DNA of 64,000 bases from Fibrobacterota bacterium (GTDB lineage: Bacteria; Fibrobacterota; Chitinivibrionia; Chitinivibrionales; Chitinispirillaceae). A program made the translations under genes and the position numbers. The first letter of the stretch is position 1. Every line of letters starts with the position of its first letter. Below, piece after piece: positions 8,555-18,900 of this stretch. The stretch is taken from assembly GCA_023459055.1 (NCBI GenBank), contig JAEWVR010000011.1, positions 372,001 through 436,000 of the forward strand, written 5' to 3'. The notes below the pieces were generated by a model. That model made no database searches. It was not told the DNA's origin and saw only the letters and a program-made list of their open reading frames with translations.

Positions 8555-10051
8555 ATGAATCGATCATCCGGTATATTTCTTCACCCGACATCATTACCAT
8601 CAAATTACGGTATCGGTGATATGGGGCCATCGGCTTATAGATGGGTCGACTTACTTGAAGCTATGAAACAGACGCACTGGCAGGTTTGTCCCCTGGGGCC
8701 GACAGGATATGGAGATTCACCGTATCAGAGTCTTTGTTCGTTTGCGGGCAATACGCTTCTTATTTCTCCTGAAATTCTTCATAAAGAGGGGCTTCTCACT
8801 GCCGATGAACTCGCGGCGTTTCCATTGTTGCCAAATGATAATGTCGATTTCGGTGCAGTGATTAATGCCAAAGAAGAGTTGAATAAAGCAGCATATCTGC
8901 GTTTTACTGATAACAGTGAATTTATTGCGTTTTGTGAGCGTGAACAGTATTGGCTTGACAATTATGCTCTTTATAAAGTACTAAAAGATCAACATGAAGG
9001 ATTGCCATGGTACAGGTGGGATACAAAATACAAATTGCGGTATCCGGCAGCACTTGAAGAGACCGCAGGGGCGCAGCGTAAAGAGATACGGTACCAGAAA
9101 TTTCTTCAATATGTTTTTTATAAACAGTGGATTGATCTTAAGGAATATGCGAATTTTCGTAATATAGATATCATCGGTGATCTTCCAATTTACATTGCAT
9201 ACGACAGTTCGGACGCGTGGGCATCACCGGAACTTTTTGAACTTGATGAAAATGCAAAACCGATCCGCGTCGCAGGTGTGCCTCCTGATTATTTCAGTGA
9301 AACCGGACAGCTTTGGGGAAATCCGCTTTATCACTGGAAAAATATGCGGGAAGATGGTTACTTATGGTGGATTAAGCGAATCAAGAAAACGCTCGACCTT
9401 GTTGATTACATGCGACTTGATCACTTCCGCGGTTTTGAAGCCTACTGGGCTGTTGACGCTGATGCGCCGACTGCAGAAAAGGGCGAATGGGTCAAGGGGC
9501 CTGGGGCAGATCTGTTTAAAGCAGTAAAAAAAGCCCTGGGGAAACTACCAATTATTGCCGAAGATCTCGGTGTTATTACTCCGGAAGTAGAAGCGCTTAG
9601 AAATTCTATCGGTCTTCCCGGGATGAAAATCCTCCAGTTCGCTTTTGATGGAAATCCGGAAAATCCATATCTGCCGTATAATTCCCTGAAGGAAAGCGTG
9701 CTTTATACGGGAACACATGACAATGATACATCACAAGGGTGGTTTAATAGTCTTGTTGAACTTGACAAACATCAGGTGCGTCAATATCTGGGTTGTGATG
9801 ACTCCACATTTCTTGAACATTTTCTGCGTTGTGCGCTGAGTGCTCCATCAGGTATGTGTATCATTCCTTTTCAGGATATCCTCGGCCTTGGTTCATCATG
9901 CAGGATGAATATCCCTGGAAAGGAAAGCGGTAACTGGCAGTGGCGTTTTACATTCGGTCAGATTGACAATAACAAGATAAGAATGTTTACAGATTTCGTG
10001 TCGATTTACGGCCGTGCACCGAAGAAAAAGAAGGTACCGGTCACAACGTGA
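8555..10051 (+). CDS. malQ: 4-alpha-glucanotransferase (amylomaltase)
   Basis: GH77 enzyme that transfers alpha-1,4-glucan segments between maltodextrins in the cytoplasm. Visible family motifs: SSGIFLHPTSLPSNYGIGD at the N-terminus, GDLPIYIAYDSSDAW near residue 210, MRLDHFRGFEAYW with the catalytic Asp nucleophile, IIAEDLGVITPEVE with the acid/base Glu, and YTGTHDNDT with the transition-state Asp. About 498 residues, normal for the short bacterial type. I place the start at ATG 8555 because an AGGGGAG ribosome site lies just upstream; an earlier TTG at 8534 would overlap that site. A glycogen-synthase-like gene lies 26 kb away, so glycogen/maltodextrin turnover is likely in this organism. 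Confidence 0.95.
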   Translation: MNRSSGIFLHPTSLPSNYGIGDMGPSAYRWVDLLEAMKQTHWQVCPLGPTGYGDSPYQSLCSFAGNTLLISPEILHKEGLLTADELAAFPLLPNDNVDFGAVINAKEELNKAAYLRFTDNSEFIAFCEREQYWLDNYALYKVLKDQHEGLPWYRWDTKYKLRYPAALEETAGAQRKEIRYQKFLQYVFYKQWIDLKEYANFRNIDIIGDLPIYIAYDSSDAWASPELFELDENAKPIRVAGVPPDYFSETGQLWGNPLYHWKNMREDGYLWWIKRIKKTLDLVDYMRLDHFRGFEAYWAVDADAPTAEKGEWVKGPGADLFKAVKKALGKLPIIAEDLGVITPEVEALRNSIGLPGMKILQFAFDGNPENPYLPYNSLKESVLYTGTHDNDTSQGWFNSLVELDKHQVRQYLGCDDSTFLEHFLRCALSAPSGMCIIPFQDILGLGSSCRMNIPGKESGNWQWRFTFGQIDNNKIRMFTDFVSIYGRAPKKKKVPVTT

Positions 10052-10374
10052 CACCTCACCCGTAGAGACCACAATACAGTTCATCTGAGATCAGGAACCT
10101 AAGAGCGGTGCCAATCGCTCTTTCCTGTTTGCGCCTGGAGCAGTGCAACCTCTGCAGCAACTTTCTAATATGCAACACAGCTACTTCGCAATGCATTGCA
10201 TTAAAGCCGGGTGCAATAAACAATCAAGATAATTTCGTTATGACTGTTACTCCTGATATATTTTTAAACCCGGATTTTCTGTTTTTTTTGGTTTAGCCTT
10301 TAATGGCTGGGTTTACAGTACTTAACGGGACACCGTAACTGACACCCAAAAGTATTTTAGTTGATGAGCATAGT
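10052..10374. other. Intergenic region between malQ and the O-acylation genes
   Basis: 323 nt without a recognisable gene. It contains the malQ terminator candidate at 10101-10130 and, further on, a T-rich stretch flanked by TAAACCC (about 10265) and GGGTTTA (about 10309). The promoter of the SGNH/MBOAT operon should lie here, but I cannot pick a consensus pair with confidence. Confidence 0.4.
10101..10130 (+). terminator. Candidate intrinsic terminator after malQ
   Basis: AAGAGCG at 10101-10107 pairs with CGCTCTT at 10116-10122, followed by TTCCTGTTT. The stem is short and the U-tract imperfect, so this is a weak call. Confidence 0.4.
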
Positions 10375-12003
10375 ATGATCAGGCCAGTACAAATTCTGTT
10401 GTTTTCAAGTGTCGTTTTTACAATTGTAATCGCAGTCTCGTTTGTTGATAAAACAACGGGATTTTGCATGTCGGCAGTGCACATTCGTACTCCGAAATTT
10501 TTCGGGTTAAACAACCAAGCAATTGCTTACAAAGACATTTCACATATTATTACAATCGGGGATTCACTTGACAATAAGGATGATAATGCTGATGTGTCAC
10601 CGGGGCTGACGGCAGTAGCATCTGGTGATACCGTGACAAAGCGGGCAGTCACATCTCAAAACACTGTGAATCAGGGTGTTGTTGGTATTACCAGAACTTC
10701 TCTCAATGGTAAGTCTGAAAAACATTGTGCTCTGCAGGACTCAGTGTCTATTATGTCAATTGACAAAGAAAAGGTCAGTTCTCAAAACAGTGCTACCGTT
10801 GTATCAGAAAAGTATGATGGACTGATTCGCAGTATTGATTACCCTGATGGTAACGATACATTACTCTATCCGGTTTTCAGGGCACTATATTCGCTGGCGG
10901 CTACAAAAAAACTTGTGCATATTCTTCATTTTGGTGATTCTCAGATTGAGGGTGACCGGGTAAGCTCCTATTTACGAAACCAGTTGCAAAAACGGTTTGG
11001 CGGTGCGGGGATGGGGATGATGCCGATTGTTGCAAATGGTCCGGCATCCCTGCCATATACCTATGAGATATCTAACGGATGGGTGCGGTACAGTGCGCAG
11101 GATAAAATTAAAAAATCTGATATTAATCAATATGGTATCTTTTTGTCATACTATAAACTGAAATCCAGTGTTGTAAACGGTGCTGATTCTTTTAACGGGT
11201 GGGTGAATTTAAAATGGCCTAACACCAGCAATCCGCTCATAGGACGTTTTACAAATTGTAAAATGTATTTTGGTAATGTAACAACACCATTTAACGTTGA
11301 GCTGGTTCAGAACGATTCTGTGCTGAACAAAAAAACAATTTCAAAGTCATCTGCGTTTGATTGTATTACCTGGAACTTTAAACGTCCAGAGAAGAATCTT
11401 TATATTAAGCTTACGGGAACTGAATCCCCAGATTTTTATGGCGTGTCATTGACATGTGGCAGTGGTATATCGCTTGATAATATACCACTGCGCGGCAGTT
11501 CCGGACTTGAATTTACAAGTGCAGATAAATTGTTTTTCAGACGGGTAATTAAAAATCTCAATGTTAAAATGCTTATTATGCAGTTTGGTGTCAATGTAGT
11601 ACCCTATAGGACATCAAATTATTCCTTCTATGAAAAGAGTTTTTCCAAACAATTAAATTTTTTAAAATCGATTGATCCGGATTTAAAGATTATCGTTATC
11701 GGTGTCGGTGATGCAGCTCAGCAGACAGAGAATGGTATTGAATCCTATCCTAATATAGAAAAAATCCGGGACGCACAGCGCAGTGCTGCTTTTGTAAACG
11801 GGTGTGCATTCTGGGATTCCTATGAAGCGATGGGGGGTAAAAACTCAATATACAGCTGGGTGCATGCTGATCCGCCCCTGGCGCAAAAGGATTATACGCA
11901 CTTGACACGTGCAGGAGCACGGATTATCGGCGAACTTTTTTTCAGGGCTTTTATTGAAGAATACACCAGATTTTCAACTAATGAGAACAGGGTTAAATCG
12001 TGA
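10375..12003 (+). CDS. Secreted SGNH/GDSL-like protein of an O-acylation cluster
   Basis: Protein of 542 residues with an N-terminal membrane/signal segment (residues 5-23), a linker of about 130 residues rich in Ser/Thr/Asp, then an SGNH-hydrolase-like domain from about residue 165. The Ser-bearing block I is seen as HFGDSQIEGDR, the Gly/Asn region as MLIMQFGVNVV, and the C-terminal Asp/His block as YTHLTRAGARIIGE. Such proteins act in the periplasm as esterases or, next to MBOAT proteins, as acetyltransferases that move acetyl groups to polysaccharide. It overlaps the next SGNH gene by 4 nt and an MBOAT follows, which supports a transferase role. Substrate unknown. Ribosome site before the ATG is weak. 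Confidence 0.78.
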   Translation: MIRPVQILLFSSVVFTIVIAVSFVDKTTGFCMSAVHIRTPKFFGLNNQAIAYKDISHIITIGDSLDNKDDNADVSPGLTAVASGDTVTKRAVTSQNTVNQGVVGITRTSLNGKSEKHCALQDSVSIMSIDKEKVSSQNSATVVSEKYDGLIRSIDYPDGNDTLLYPVFRALYSLAATKKLVHILHFGDSQIEGDRVSSYLRNQLQKRFGGAGMGMMPIVANGPASLPYTYEISNGWVRYSAQDKIKKSDINQYGIFLSYYKLKSSVVNGADSFNGWVNLKWPNTSNPLIGRFTNCKMYFGNVTTPFNVELVQNDSVLNKKTISKSSAFDCITWNFKRPEKNLYIKLTGTESPDFYGVSLTCGSGISLDNIPLRGSSGLEFTSADKLFFRRVIKNLNVKMLIMQFGVNVVPYRTSNYSFYEKSFSKQLNFLKSIDPDLKIIVIGVGDAAQQTENGIESYPNIEKIRDAQRSAAFVNGCAFWDSYEAMGGKNSIYSWVHADPPLAQKDYTHLTRAGARIIGELFFRAFIEEYTRFSTNENRVKS

Positions 12004-13301
12004 AAAAATGTAAATGTCATATTGCTGCAGTCCTTGTAGCACTTGTGCTATTGCCCTCACATGCCGGAAAGTATGGTATAATTGACAGCCTGAATGTTCT
12101 GAATATAAGTGGCTGTACAAAATGGGATATCTTTAAAAACAAGATGTTATATGTTCGTAACGATTCGACAATAAATGTCAGTATGTTTTTTATTGGGGAT
12201 TCTCATGTACAGGGAGGATATAGTACCAACGCAATTCGTGAATTATTAAGAAATGACAATTTTAATGTTGGGCGCGGCTGTTCCTTTCCCTATAGTATTG
12301 CAAAAACAAATGGTCCTGAGGATTACGCAGTTAGATCAAATACAGACTGGACATATTCACGATGGGGTCAGGTGATATCAATTCCTCTTGCCGGGTATGT
12401 TGTCAGTACCAATGATACTGTGTTTTCCATGACATTTTACAATAGGAAAAAACATCCGCAGTATCCATTCAAGTCCTTGACACTATATCATTCATCAGAT
12501 AGTATTTCGCTAAGTAGTGATATCCCACTTGATTCGGTTATCACGACAAAAAAAACAGATTGTCTTGTAGAGTCATCAGTATACTTTAGCCAACGAACCG
12601 ATTCATGTACACTTAATTTTAATATTCATACAGCAAATGAGGAATTTTCGCTGTTTCTTGTACGTCAGAGGGATACTCTTGAGAATGTGACAGTGAATGC
12701 TCTTGGGATGAATGGTATTTCGTATAAACATTATAATAATAAAGTCGATTTGAAACTGCTTCCGGTAATTAATCCGGACCTTATGGTGATAGCCCTTGGT
12801 ACCAATGATGTTTTTTCGGGATACGCAGATACTGTGGATTTACGTAGTAATATAACCGCCCTGATTACGAAAGTACGACAATTGCTTCCGGAAACAGCAC
12901 TACTGCTCGTAACGCCTAATGATCATCTTATTAAGAAACGTTATAAAAACAGGGTATTATCGCTTGCATGTGAGATTATCAAGGATGTTGCAAAAAAGGA
13001 ACAATGTGGTATATGGGATTTTTATTCGATTATGGGTGGCGACAGCAGTGTCAGGCGCTGGCGTAAGAAAGAATTGATTCATACCGACTATGTCCACTTG
13101 ACAAAAAAAGGGTATGCATATCAGGGAGAGCTGTTTTATAATGCATTAAAAAATGCAATTTTTGATTCTCTCAGCAATGATCAATTCCCTAAATCTCAAC
13201 AGTCTCCCATTACAGAACCTTTATCTCCGGAGACTACACAGACTGGCCGCGATCAGCCAGGAATAGACTCGGGAAATGCGGTTCCTGAGAGAGTAGAATA
13301 A
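12000..13301 (+). CDS. Second secreted SGNH/GDSL-like protein
   Basis: Protein of 433 residues with a signal peptide (hydrophobic residues 8-22, then AGKYG). SGNH blocks: FFIGDSHVQGG (nucleophile Ser), MVIALGTNDVF (block with Asn) and HTDYVHLTKKGY (Asp and His). The last 35 residues are a low-complexity Ser/Thr/Pro tail. GTG start at 12000 overlaps the stop of the preceding SGNH gene, with AGGG upstream; the MBOAT gene starts 17 nt downstream. It is only distantly similar to its upstream neighbour, so the pair may divide donor and acceptor steps of O-acylation rather than being a simple duplicate. That division of labour is inference. Confidence 0.78.
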   Translation: MKKCKCHIAAVLVALVLLPSHAGKYGIIDSLNVLNISGCTKWDIFKNKMLYVRNDSTINVSMFFIGDSHVQGGYSTNAIRELLRNDNFNVGRGCSFPYSIAKTNGPEDYAVRSNTDWTYSRWGQVISIPLAGYVVSTNDTVFSMTFYNRKKHPQYPFKSLTLYHSSDSISLSSDIPLDSVITTKKTDCLVESSVYFSQRTDSCTLNFNIHTANEEFSLFLVRQRDTLENVTVNALGMNGISYKHYNNKVDLKLLPVINPDLMVIALGTNDVFSGYADTVDLRSNITALITKVRQLLPETALLLVTPNDHLIKKRYKNRVLSLACEIIKDVAKKEQCGIWDFYSIMGGDSSVRRWRKKELIHTDYVHLTKKGYAYQGELFYNALKNAIFDSLSNDQFPKSQQSPITEPLSPETTQTGRDQPGIDSGNAVPERVE

Positions 13302-13318
13302 ACTATCAGGAAATAATT

Positions 13319-14866
13319 ATGACAGACTCAATCATTACCCTGTTAATGACAATGATATCGTACATTACGGGAAATCTGGCTTATAATCCCGGAATACCGC
13401 TTCTCTTTACACAGTCATTTTTCTGGGGGTTCTTTACCGTTGTTCTTGCGGTTTATTCTGTTGTCTATAAAAACTTACAGTTACGGAATGCATTTTTATT
13501 TATTGTCAGCCTGTATTTTTATTATAAGAGCAGTGGATGGTTTGTTGTAATGCTTATGGTGTCAATTCTGGCGCATTACTATATAGGAAATCAGATTTAT
13601 AAATCAAAGAATGTGACTGTCCGAAAATGGTTGGTAGCTGCAAGTGTTTTTGTATCTCTGCTGCTGCTGTCATATTTTAAATATACTTACTTTTTTACAG
13701 CACTTTTTAATGATATTTTTTCAACAGATTACACTGCTGTCAATTACCTTTCACTATGGAGTAACAGCCTGTTCGGATCGCATTTCGATGTCGGAAAAAT
13801 ACTCCTTCCGGCAGGAATATCCTTTTTTACCTTTCATGCATTAAGTTACACGATTGATATTTACAAAGGAAAAGCAACTCCCGCAAAAAATGTTGCTGAT
13901 TTTGGTTTTTATCTTGCATTTTTTCCACAGCTTGTTGCCGGGCCTATTATCAGGGCCAGTGAGTTTATTCCTCAGGTTTACAAAGAATATATACTGACAA
14001 AAGAAGAGTTCGGACAGGCGGTTTTTCTGATTCTATGCGGACTTGTCAAGAAAATGGTGATATCCGATTATATCTCGCTTAATTTTGTGGATCGGGTTTT
14101 TGATACACCAGGAGCTTATACCGGATTAGAGAATCTGATTGCTGTTTACGGATACGCATTACAGATCTACTGTGATTTCAGCGGCTATACCGATATTGCG
14201 ATTGGAATAGCATTACTTTTGGGATTCAGAATACCACCGAATTTTAATTCGCCTTACAAAGCGAATAATCTTACCGATTTCTGGCGCAGATGGCATATAT
14301 CGCTGTCATCCTGCCTGAGAGATTATTTGTATATTGCCCTTGGGGGAAATCGTAAAGGTAAAGCACGAATGTATGTAAACCTTATTATTACGATGGTACT
14401 AGGCGGTTTGTGGCATGGTGCAAACTGGAGGTTTGTGATCTGGGGTGCAATTCATGGACTCGGATTGACAATTCATAAGCTGGTTCCACAGCGGTATCAT
14501 TTCAGCGGAAAGAATGCAACGAGCCGCTTTACAGCACGTTTTCTGACCTTTAATGTTGTATGTTTTGCCTGGATATTTTTCAGGGCCGCTGATATGACTG
14601 TTGTAAAGGATATGATGGGACAGATGTTGTTTCATTTTGATGTGTCGATACTTCCACAGTTTGTATCCGGGTATTGGAAAGTCACACTGATACTACTTGC
14701 AGGGTATTGTGCCCACTGGTTCCCGGATGCATGGAAGCTGACAGTCAGAAATAGTTTTATCGGATATCCGGTATTTACAAAAGTTATAGTATCGGTAGTG
14801 GTGATATTTTTCATCTACCAGTTTAAAACGTCGGTGCTTCAGCCGTTTATCTATTTCCAGTTCTGA
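13319..14866 (+). CDS. MBOAT-family membrane O-acyltransferase (AlgI/DltB-like)
   Basis: Polytopic protein of 515 residues with about eleven membrane helices. It carries the MBOAT landmarks: AGPIIRASEFIPQ near residue 210, CDFSGYTDIAIG near 285, FWRRWHISLSSCLRDYLYI near 320 and the catalytic His in MVLGGLWHGANWRFVIWGAIHGLG near 360-380. The family moves an acyl group, usually acetyl, from the cytoplasm across the inner membrane to an extracytoplasmic carrier or protein. Here the partners are the two SGNH proteins directly upstream (17 nt gap), so peptidoglycan or exopolysaccharide acetylation is the likely job. No alginate genes are nearby, so algI is not assigned. AGGA ribosome site. Confidence 0.92.
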   Translation: MTDSIITLLMTMISYITGNLAYNPGIPLLFTQSFFWGFFTVVLAVYSVVYKNLQLRNAFLFIVSLYFYYKSSGWFVVMLMVSILAHYYIGNQIYKSKNVTVRKWLVAASVFVSLLLLSYFKYTYFFTALFNDIFSTDYTAVNYLSLWSNSLFGSHFDVGKILLPAGISFFTFHALSYTIDIYKGKATPAKNVADFGFYLAFFPQLVAGPIIRASEFIPQVYKEYILTKEEFGQAVFLILCGLVKKMVISDYISLNFVDRVFDTPGAYTGLENLIAVYGYALQIYCDFSGYTDIAIGIALLLGFRIPPNFNSPYKANNLTDFWRRWHISLSSCLRDYLYIALGGNRKGKARMYVNLIITMVLGGLWHGANWRFVIWGAIHGLGLTIHKLVPQRYHFSGKNATSRFTARFLTFNVVCFAWIFFRAADMTVVKDMMGQMLFHFDVSILPQFVSGYWKVTLILLAGYCAHWFPDAWKLTVRNSFIGYPVFTKVIVSVVVIFFIYQFKTSVLQPFIYFQF

Positions 14867-14986
14867 TTAACTATATTTTTACCGGGTTACAACCGGTCAG
14901 ATATTGGTAAATGATCTTAGGACTGTGATTGTTGAATCCGGATTAAAAATTGAGATAGTACGATATTGTCAAATAAGGAAAAGGAA

Positions 14987-15622
14987 ATGAATGAGCAACG
15001 TCCCAAAAATAGTATCGGTACCCTTTTAGAGTATGCCGGGTTCCTGTATAGTGCTTGTCGTCGGGATAAAGAGGAACTTCTGCAGGTTGGTTTACAATGG
15101 GAAAATGCAGAGTTGCTACCGGAGTTACTTGACAAGTGTGCTTATGCACAGTCTGATCTGACTATTACCCGTGAAGAGTGGGCCAGAAAAAAAGAGGAAC
15201 TTGACACGTTTATTAAAGAGTGCCGGAAATTCAGAACGCGTTTTGCTGGTGAGCTACGGGAGCTATTTAAAATTGAAAAAATTGATTATAATGTTCCCGG
15301 ATTCAAAAAAACGGGTCGTGTACTCAGTTCACTTGCGCAGGATCTCAATGATCTTGCCGTGTTGTATCGTCATAGCAGACCATATCTTAAAAAGATTCCG
15401 TACACAGAAGCAATGGAAAATGAGGCTGTTAACCGGGCGATGATGCTTGATGAGAAGATATCTCAGTACAGGGTATATAAAAAGAGCGCTCTTAAAGATG
15501 CGGTAAAGAAGCGCAATGATTGGTATTATAAATTGTATGATCTTTATAAAGAGATCTGTTGCTTCGGCAGACGAGCCTTTCCAGATGATCCACGGCGGCA
15601 GAATTACTGTACGATTAAGTAG
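14987..15622 (+). CDS. Hypothetical helical cytoplasmic protein
   Basis: About 211 residues, strongly helical and rich in Lys, Glu, Arg and Tyr, without signal peptide, membrane helix or a domain I know. The ending DDPRRQNYCTIK includes residues that could be a surface tail. I start it at ATG 14987, preceded by AAGGAAAAGGA; an upstream TTG at 14966 has no ribosome site. It follows the MBOAT gene by 120 nt on the same strand and precedes the 22-bp repeat array, so it may be read with the acylation operon or stand alone. No function is proposed. Confidence 0.6.
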   Translation: MNEQRPKNSIGTLLEYAGFLYSACRRDKEELLQVGLQWENAELLPELLDKCAYAQSDLTITREEWARKKEELDTFIKECRKFRTRFAGELRELFKIEKIDYNVPGFKKTGRVLSSLAQDLNDLAVLYRHSRPYLKKIPYTEAMENEAVNRAMMLDEKISQYRVYKKSALKDAVKKRNDWYYKLYDLYKEICCFGRRAFPDDPRRQNYCTIK

Positions 15623-15676
15623 ATGTATGTAAAAAGTACCCGGTGACAGAACTATAAGCCTTCGCAGCAGCATCCA

Positions 15677-15852
15677 GGTGCGCGGGAAGTATTATGCTAC
15701 CCAGCGGGCACATATCGTATACCCAGCGGGAATAGAAATATTACCACGCGGGCACTGTCATGCAACCTCACGGGCATATATGTGTCACCCAGCGGGTATG
15801 AGTAGTTGACTATGCGGGCAGTATCAATTTACCCAGCGGGCATAATAATACA
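15677..15852. repeat. Tandem array of eight 22-bp units with constant core and variable half
   Basis: The tetramer CGGG recurs at 15683, 15705, 15727, 15749, 15771, 15793, 15815 and 15837, always exactly 22 nt apart. The core is close to ACCCAGCGGGCA (full ACCCAGCGGG in units 2, 3, 6 and 8; degenerate in 1, 4, 5 and 7), followed by about ten unrelated bases. A ninth, eroded unit may start at 15853. The core has dyad character, CCC-AGC-GGG. The period is near two turns of B-DNA, so the cores face one side of the helix. It is too short in repeat and spacer to be CRISPR and not a multiple of three, so it is not coding. A phased protein-binding array is the best guess. Confidence 0.8.
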
Positions 15853-15913
15853 CCCTGTTTGTGGAATGCAATCAGGTTCTCTTGTACCCTTCAATTAAGT
15901 ATGTTTCTGCTAA

Positions 15914-18900
15914 ATTTGGTCAATTTGTAATCTTATCGCAGATCCAGTTATAACACCAATCTCTCTTACTGCTACCACAGAGATGCAGGTCATGAGGGCA
16001 AGTACAGTTACTGATAATGATGGAACACGTACTGCAACAATATTATTTCCTCCTGGAATTGAAGTTACCAGTGGAAATTATAATACTATCAATGTGAGAG
16101 CAACTGAATATACGGTCGGTCCAAATGGACAAAATGCGATGCCTGCAGAGTTACCCCCTGGAACCGGGTATACTTACTGTACAGAACTGAGTGTTGATGG
16201 TGTCGAAAATATTACGTTTAACAAACCGGTGTATTTTTACCTTGAAAACTTTCTAAATTTTCCTGTTGGTGGTATTGTGCCGACAGGGTATTATAGCCGC
16301 AATGGAAATAATTCTGGAAGTAGTTGTAATGAATCTCAGGTACCCGCATGGATACCTTCGGAAAATGGTCGTATTGTAAAGGTACTATCAATTGAAAATA
16401 ATACCAGTGTATTAGATGTAAGAGGTAATGGAACACCATCAACACAAGATGCACTTGATTCTCTCGGTATTACTGAAGAGGAAAGAGTAAAAATTGCTGG
16501 TTTGTATCAGCCTGGTCAAAGTCTATGGAGAGTACCAATTACTCACTTTACACCATGGGATTGCAACTGGCCTTATGGTCCACCCGATAGTGCTGAAGAA
16601 CCGGATGTCGAATTAGATACTTTTTACCTCGAAGATGATCCCTGTATAGACGATGGCTCCATAATTGAAGTTCAAAATCAGGTACTTAGAGAACAGATAC
16701 CAATAACTGGAACTCCTTATAGTTTAAATTATTCAAGTAAACGTAGTATTGGAAGAACCAGTGAGAATACTGTTAAAATTCCACTGACTAAAGAAACATA
16801 TCCATCTTGTTTAAAGCGTATTGATTTAAAAATTGAGATTGCAGGTTTAGTTTTCAATCGAAGTTTTCAACCCTCTCCGAACTTAGTTACTTCATTCACA
16901 TGGGATGGTTATGATGCATATAACCGTAAAATAAATGTTCCTGCGAAAGCTGTAATCGGTATTGGGTATGTTTATAATGCGATTTATCAGGAGCCAGGGA
17001 ATTTTGAGAAGAGTTTTGGATCATTGTCAGGTGTTCAAATGGTTGCCGATCGAAGCCGCTATGAGATTACAATGTGGAAAACCAGTGAGAGAACATTAGA
17101 AAAAGTTGATGAAAGATCATATGGTTTAGGTGGTTTTTCGATAGCATCACATAATCGTCTTGATCCATTTACAGGAACATTATACAATGGCGACGGCAGT
17201 ATACAAAATGTTGGTGCAAGAGTTCCTATAATTCAGACGATTGCAGGGAATGGAATTGGATGTTGGTGGGATGAAAATTGTGGAGAAGATGGTCCTGCTA
17301 TAGATGCAAGAATTGGTCTTCGTGTTCGTGATATTGCGGTGGCAGAAGATGGATCTGTTTACTATGTTGATATTCATGAAGATAAAATACAAAAAATTCA
17401 AAATGACGGAATACTTCGAACAATTGTAGGGGGTATTCAAAGTGGTGATACTTCAAATTGCATGTCTGCAAAAGAGTTTTTATTAGAAACCCCAAATAGT
17501 ATTGCTTTAGGGCAAGATAATTCGATTTATGTTTGGTCTGATTATTATGGTAAAATCTATAAAATAAAAAATGGAATTATTTCTGTTTTTGCAGGGAATG
17601 GAGAATAGGGATATAGCGGTGATGGTGGCCCTGCTGTAAATGCGAGTATTTATGTATATAACCACATTGCAGTTGGTCCTGATGACAAAGTGTACTTTAC
17701 AGATGGTAATCACGTCAGGTGCATAGATCAGAACGGAACAATCAGGACAATTGCAGGAAATCTTCATGGTGTCCGCTCGATTGCTGTTGATAAAAAAGGT
17801 AATATATTCATTGGAGGATATTATTGTATTCGTAAAATCGGAACAAACGGAATTATTACAGATATAGCCGGGATTAATAGTAGTTCTAGCAATTATTATA
17901 ATTGGGACTATGTAAAGGCGTCAGATGCATATTTTAGGTCTGTGGAAGATATGGATGTTGACGATAATGGAAATATTGTTTTTGTTGATAATTTTTATAT
18001 GGTACACCTAATTACCCAGGATGGATTTATTACAACACTTGCTGGTAAAGCAGGGGAGGGATATAACGGGGACAATATTCCTGCAAAGAATGCCAGTTTG
18101 TTTTATCCTTGTGCTGTAGCATTTGGTAAAAACGGAGAAGTTTTCATTGCTGATGGAGATAATTATCGTATTCGTAAAGTAATGTTACCCAATGCAAACG
18201 GCCTGCATAGTAACGAATTTCGAATTCCTTCAAAAGACGCTACACTGCAGTATATTTTTGACGGAAATGGAAAACATTTACGCACAGAGAACACCCTTAC
18301 CAATGCTGTAATGCAGCAATTCAAGTATAATGAACAAGGTACACTTGACAGTATTGTTGATGCATCAGGGAATGCAACTGTAATTGAAAGAAGTTATGAT
18401 GGTACTCCTACTGCAATTGTTGGACCTTATGGCCATCGTTCTTTACTTACGCTCAACAACGATGGATATCTCAGTTCAATAACTAATCCTGCTGGTGAAA
18501 AAATACAGATGACCTATCATGATGGCAGCCTTCTTTCATCATTTACAGATGCAAAAGGGAACAGCTCCACTTTCGAGTATGACACGCTCGGGCGCTTAAT
18601 AAAAGACACTGATGCCAATGGTGGTTTTACCTCGTTACAAAGAGTTGAACTTGACGATGGATATGAAGTAAGAGATTCAACAGCTGAAGGCGTTGTTAAA
18701 GTTTATAAAACGCGCAGACTTCCTGATGGAACGAAGATCAAAGAAGTGCAGGGATGTTGCGGTCAGAGTACAATATCGTATACCAGACCAACCGGTGAAA
18801 CAGAAATTAATTCATCCGATAATACAGTTAGTAAATCAACTGTTGGGCCGGATCCAATTTTTGGAATGTTGTCCCCATTGGTAAAGAATTACACTGTTCG

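Noticed and set aside
15677..15852. CRISPR array
   Set aside because: Core of about 12 nt and spacer of about 10 nt are far too short, cores are degenerate, and no cas gene is near.
17606..17608. TAG recoded as a sense codon genome-wide
   Set aside because: TAG is used as the normal stop of other intact genes in the window, for example at 30959-30961 and 52753-52755.
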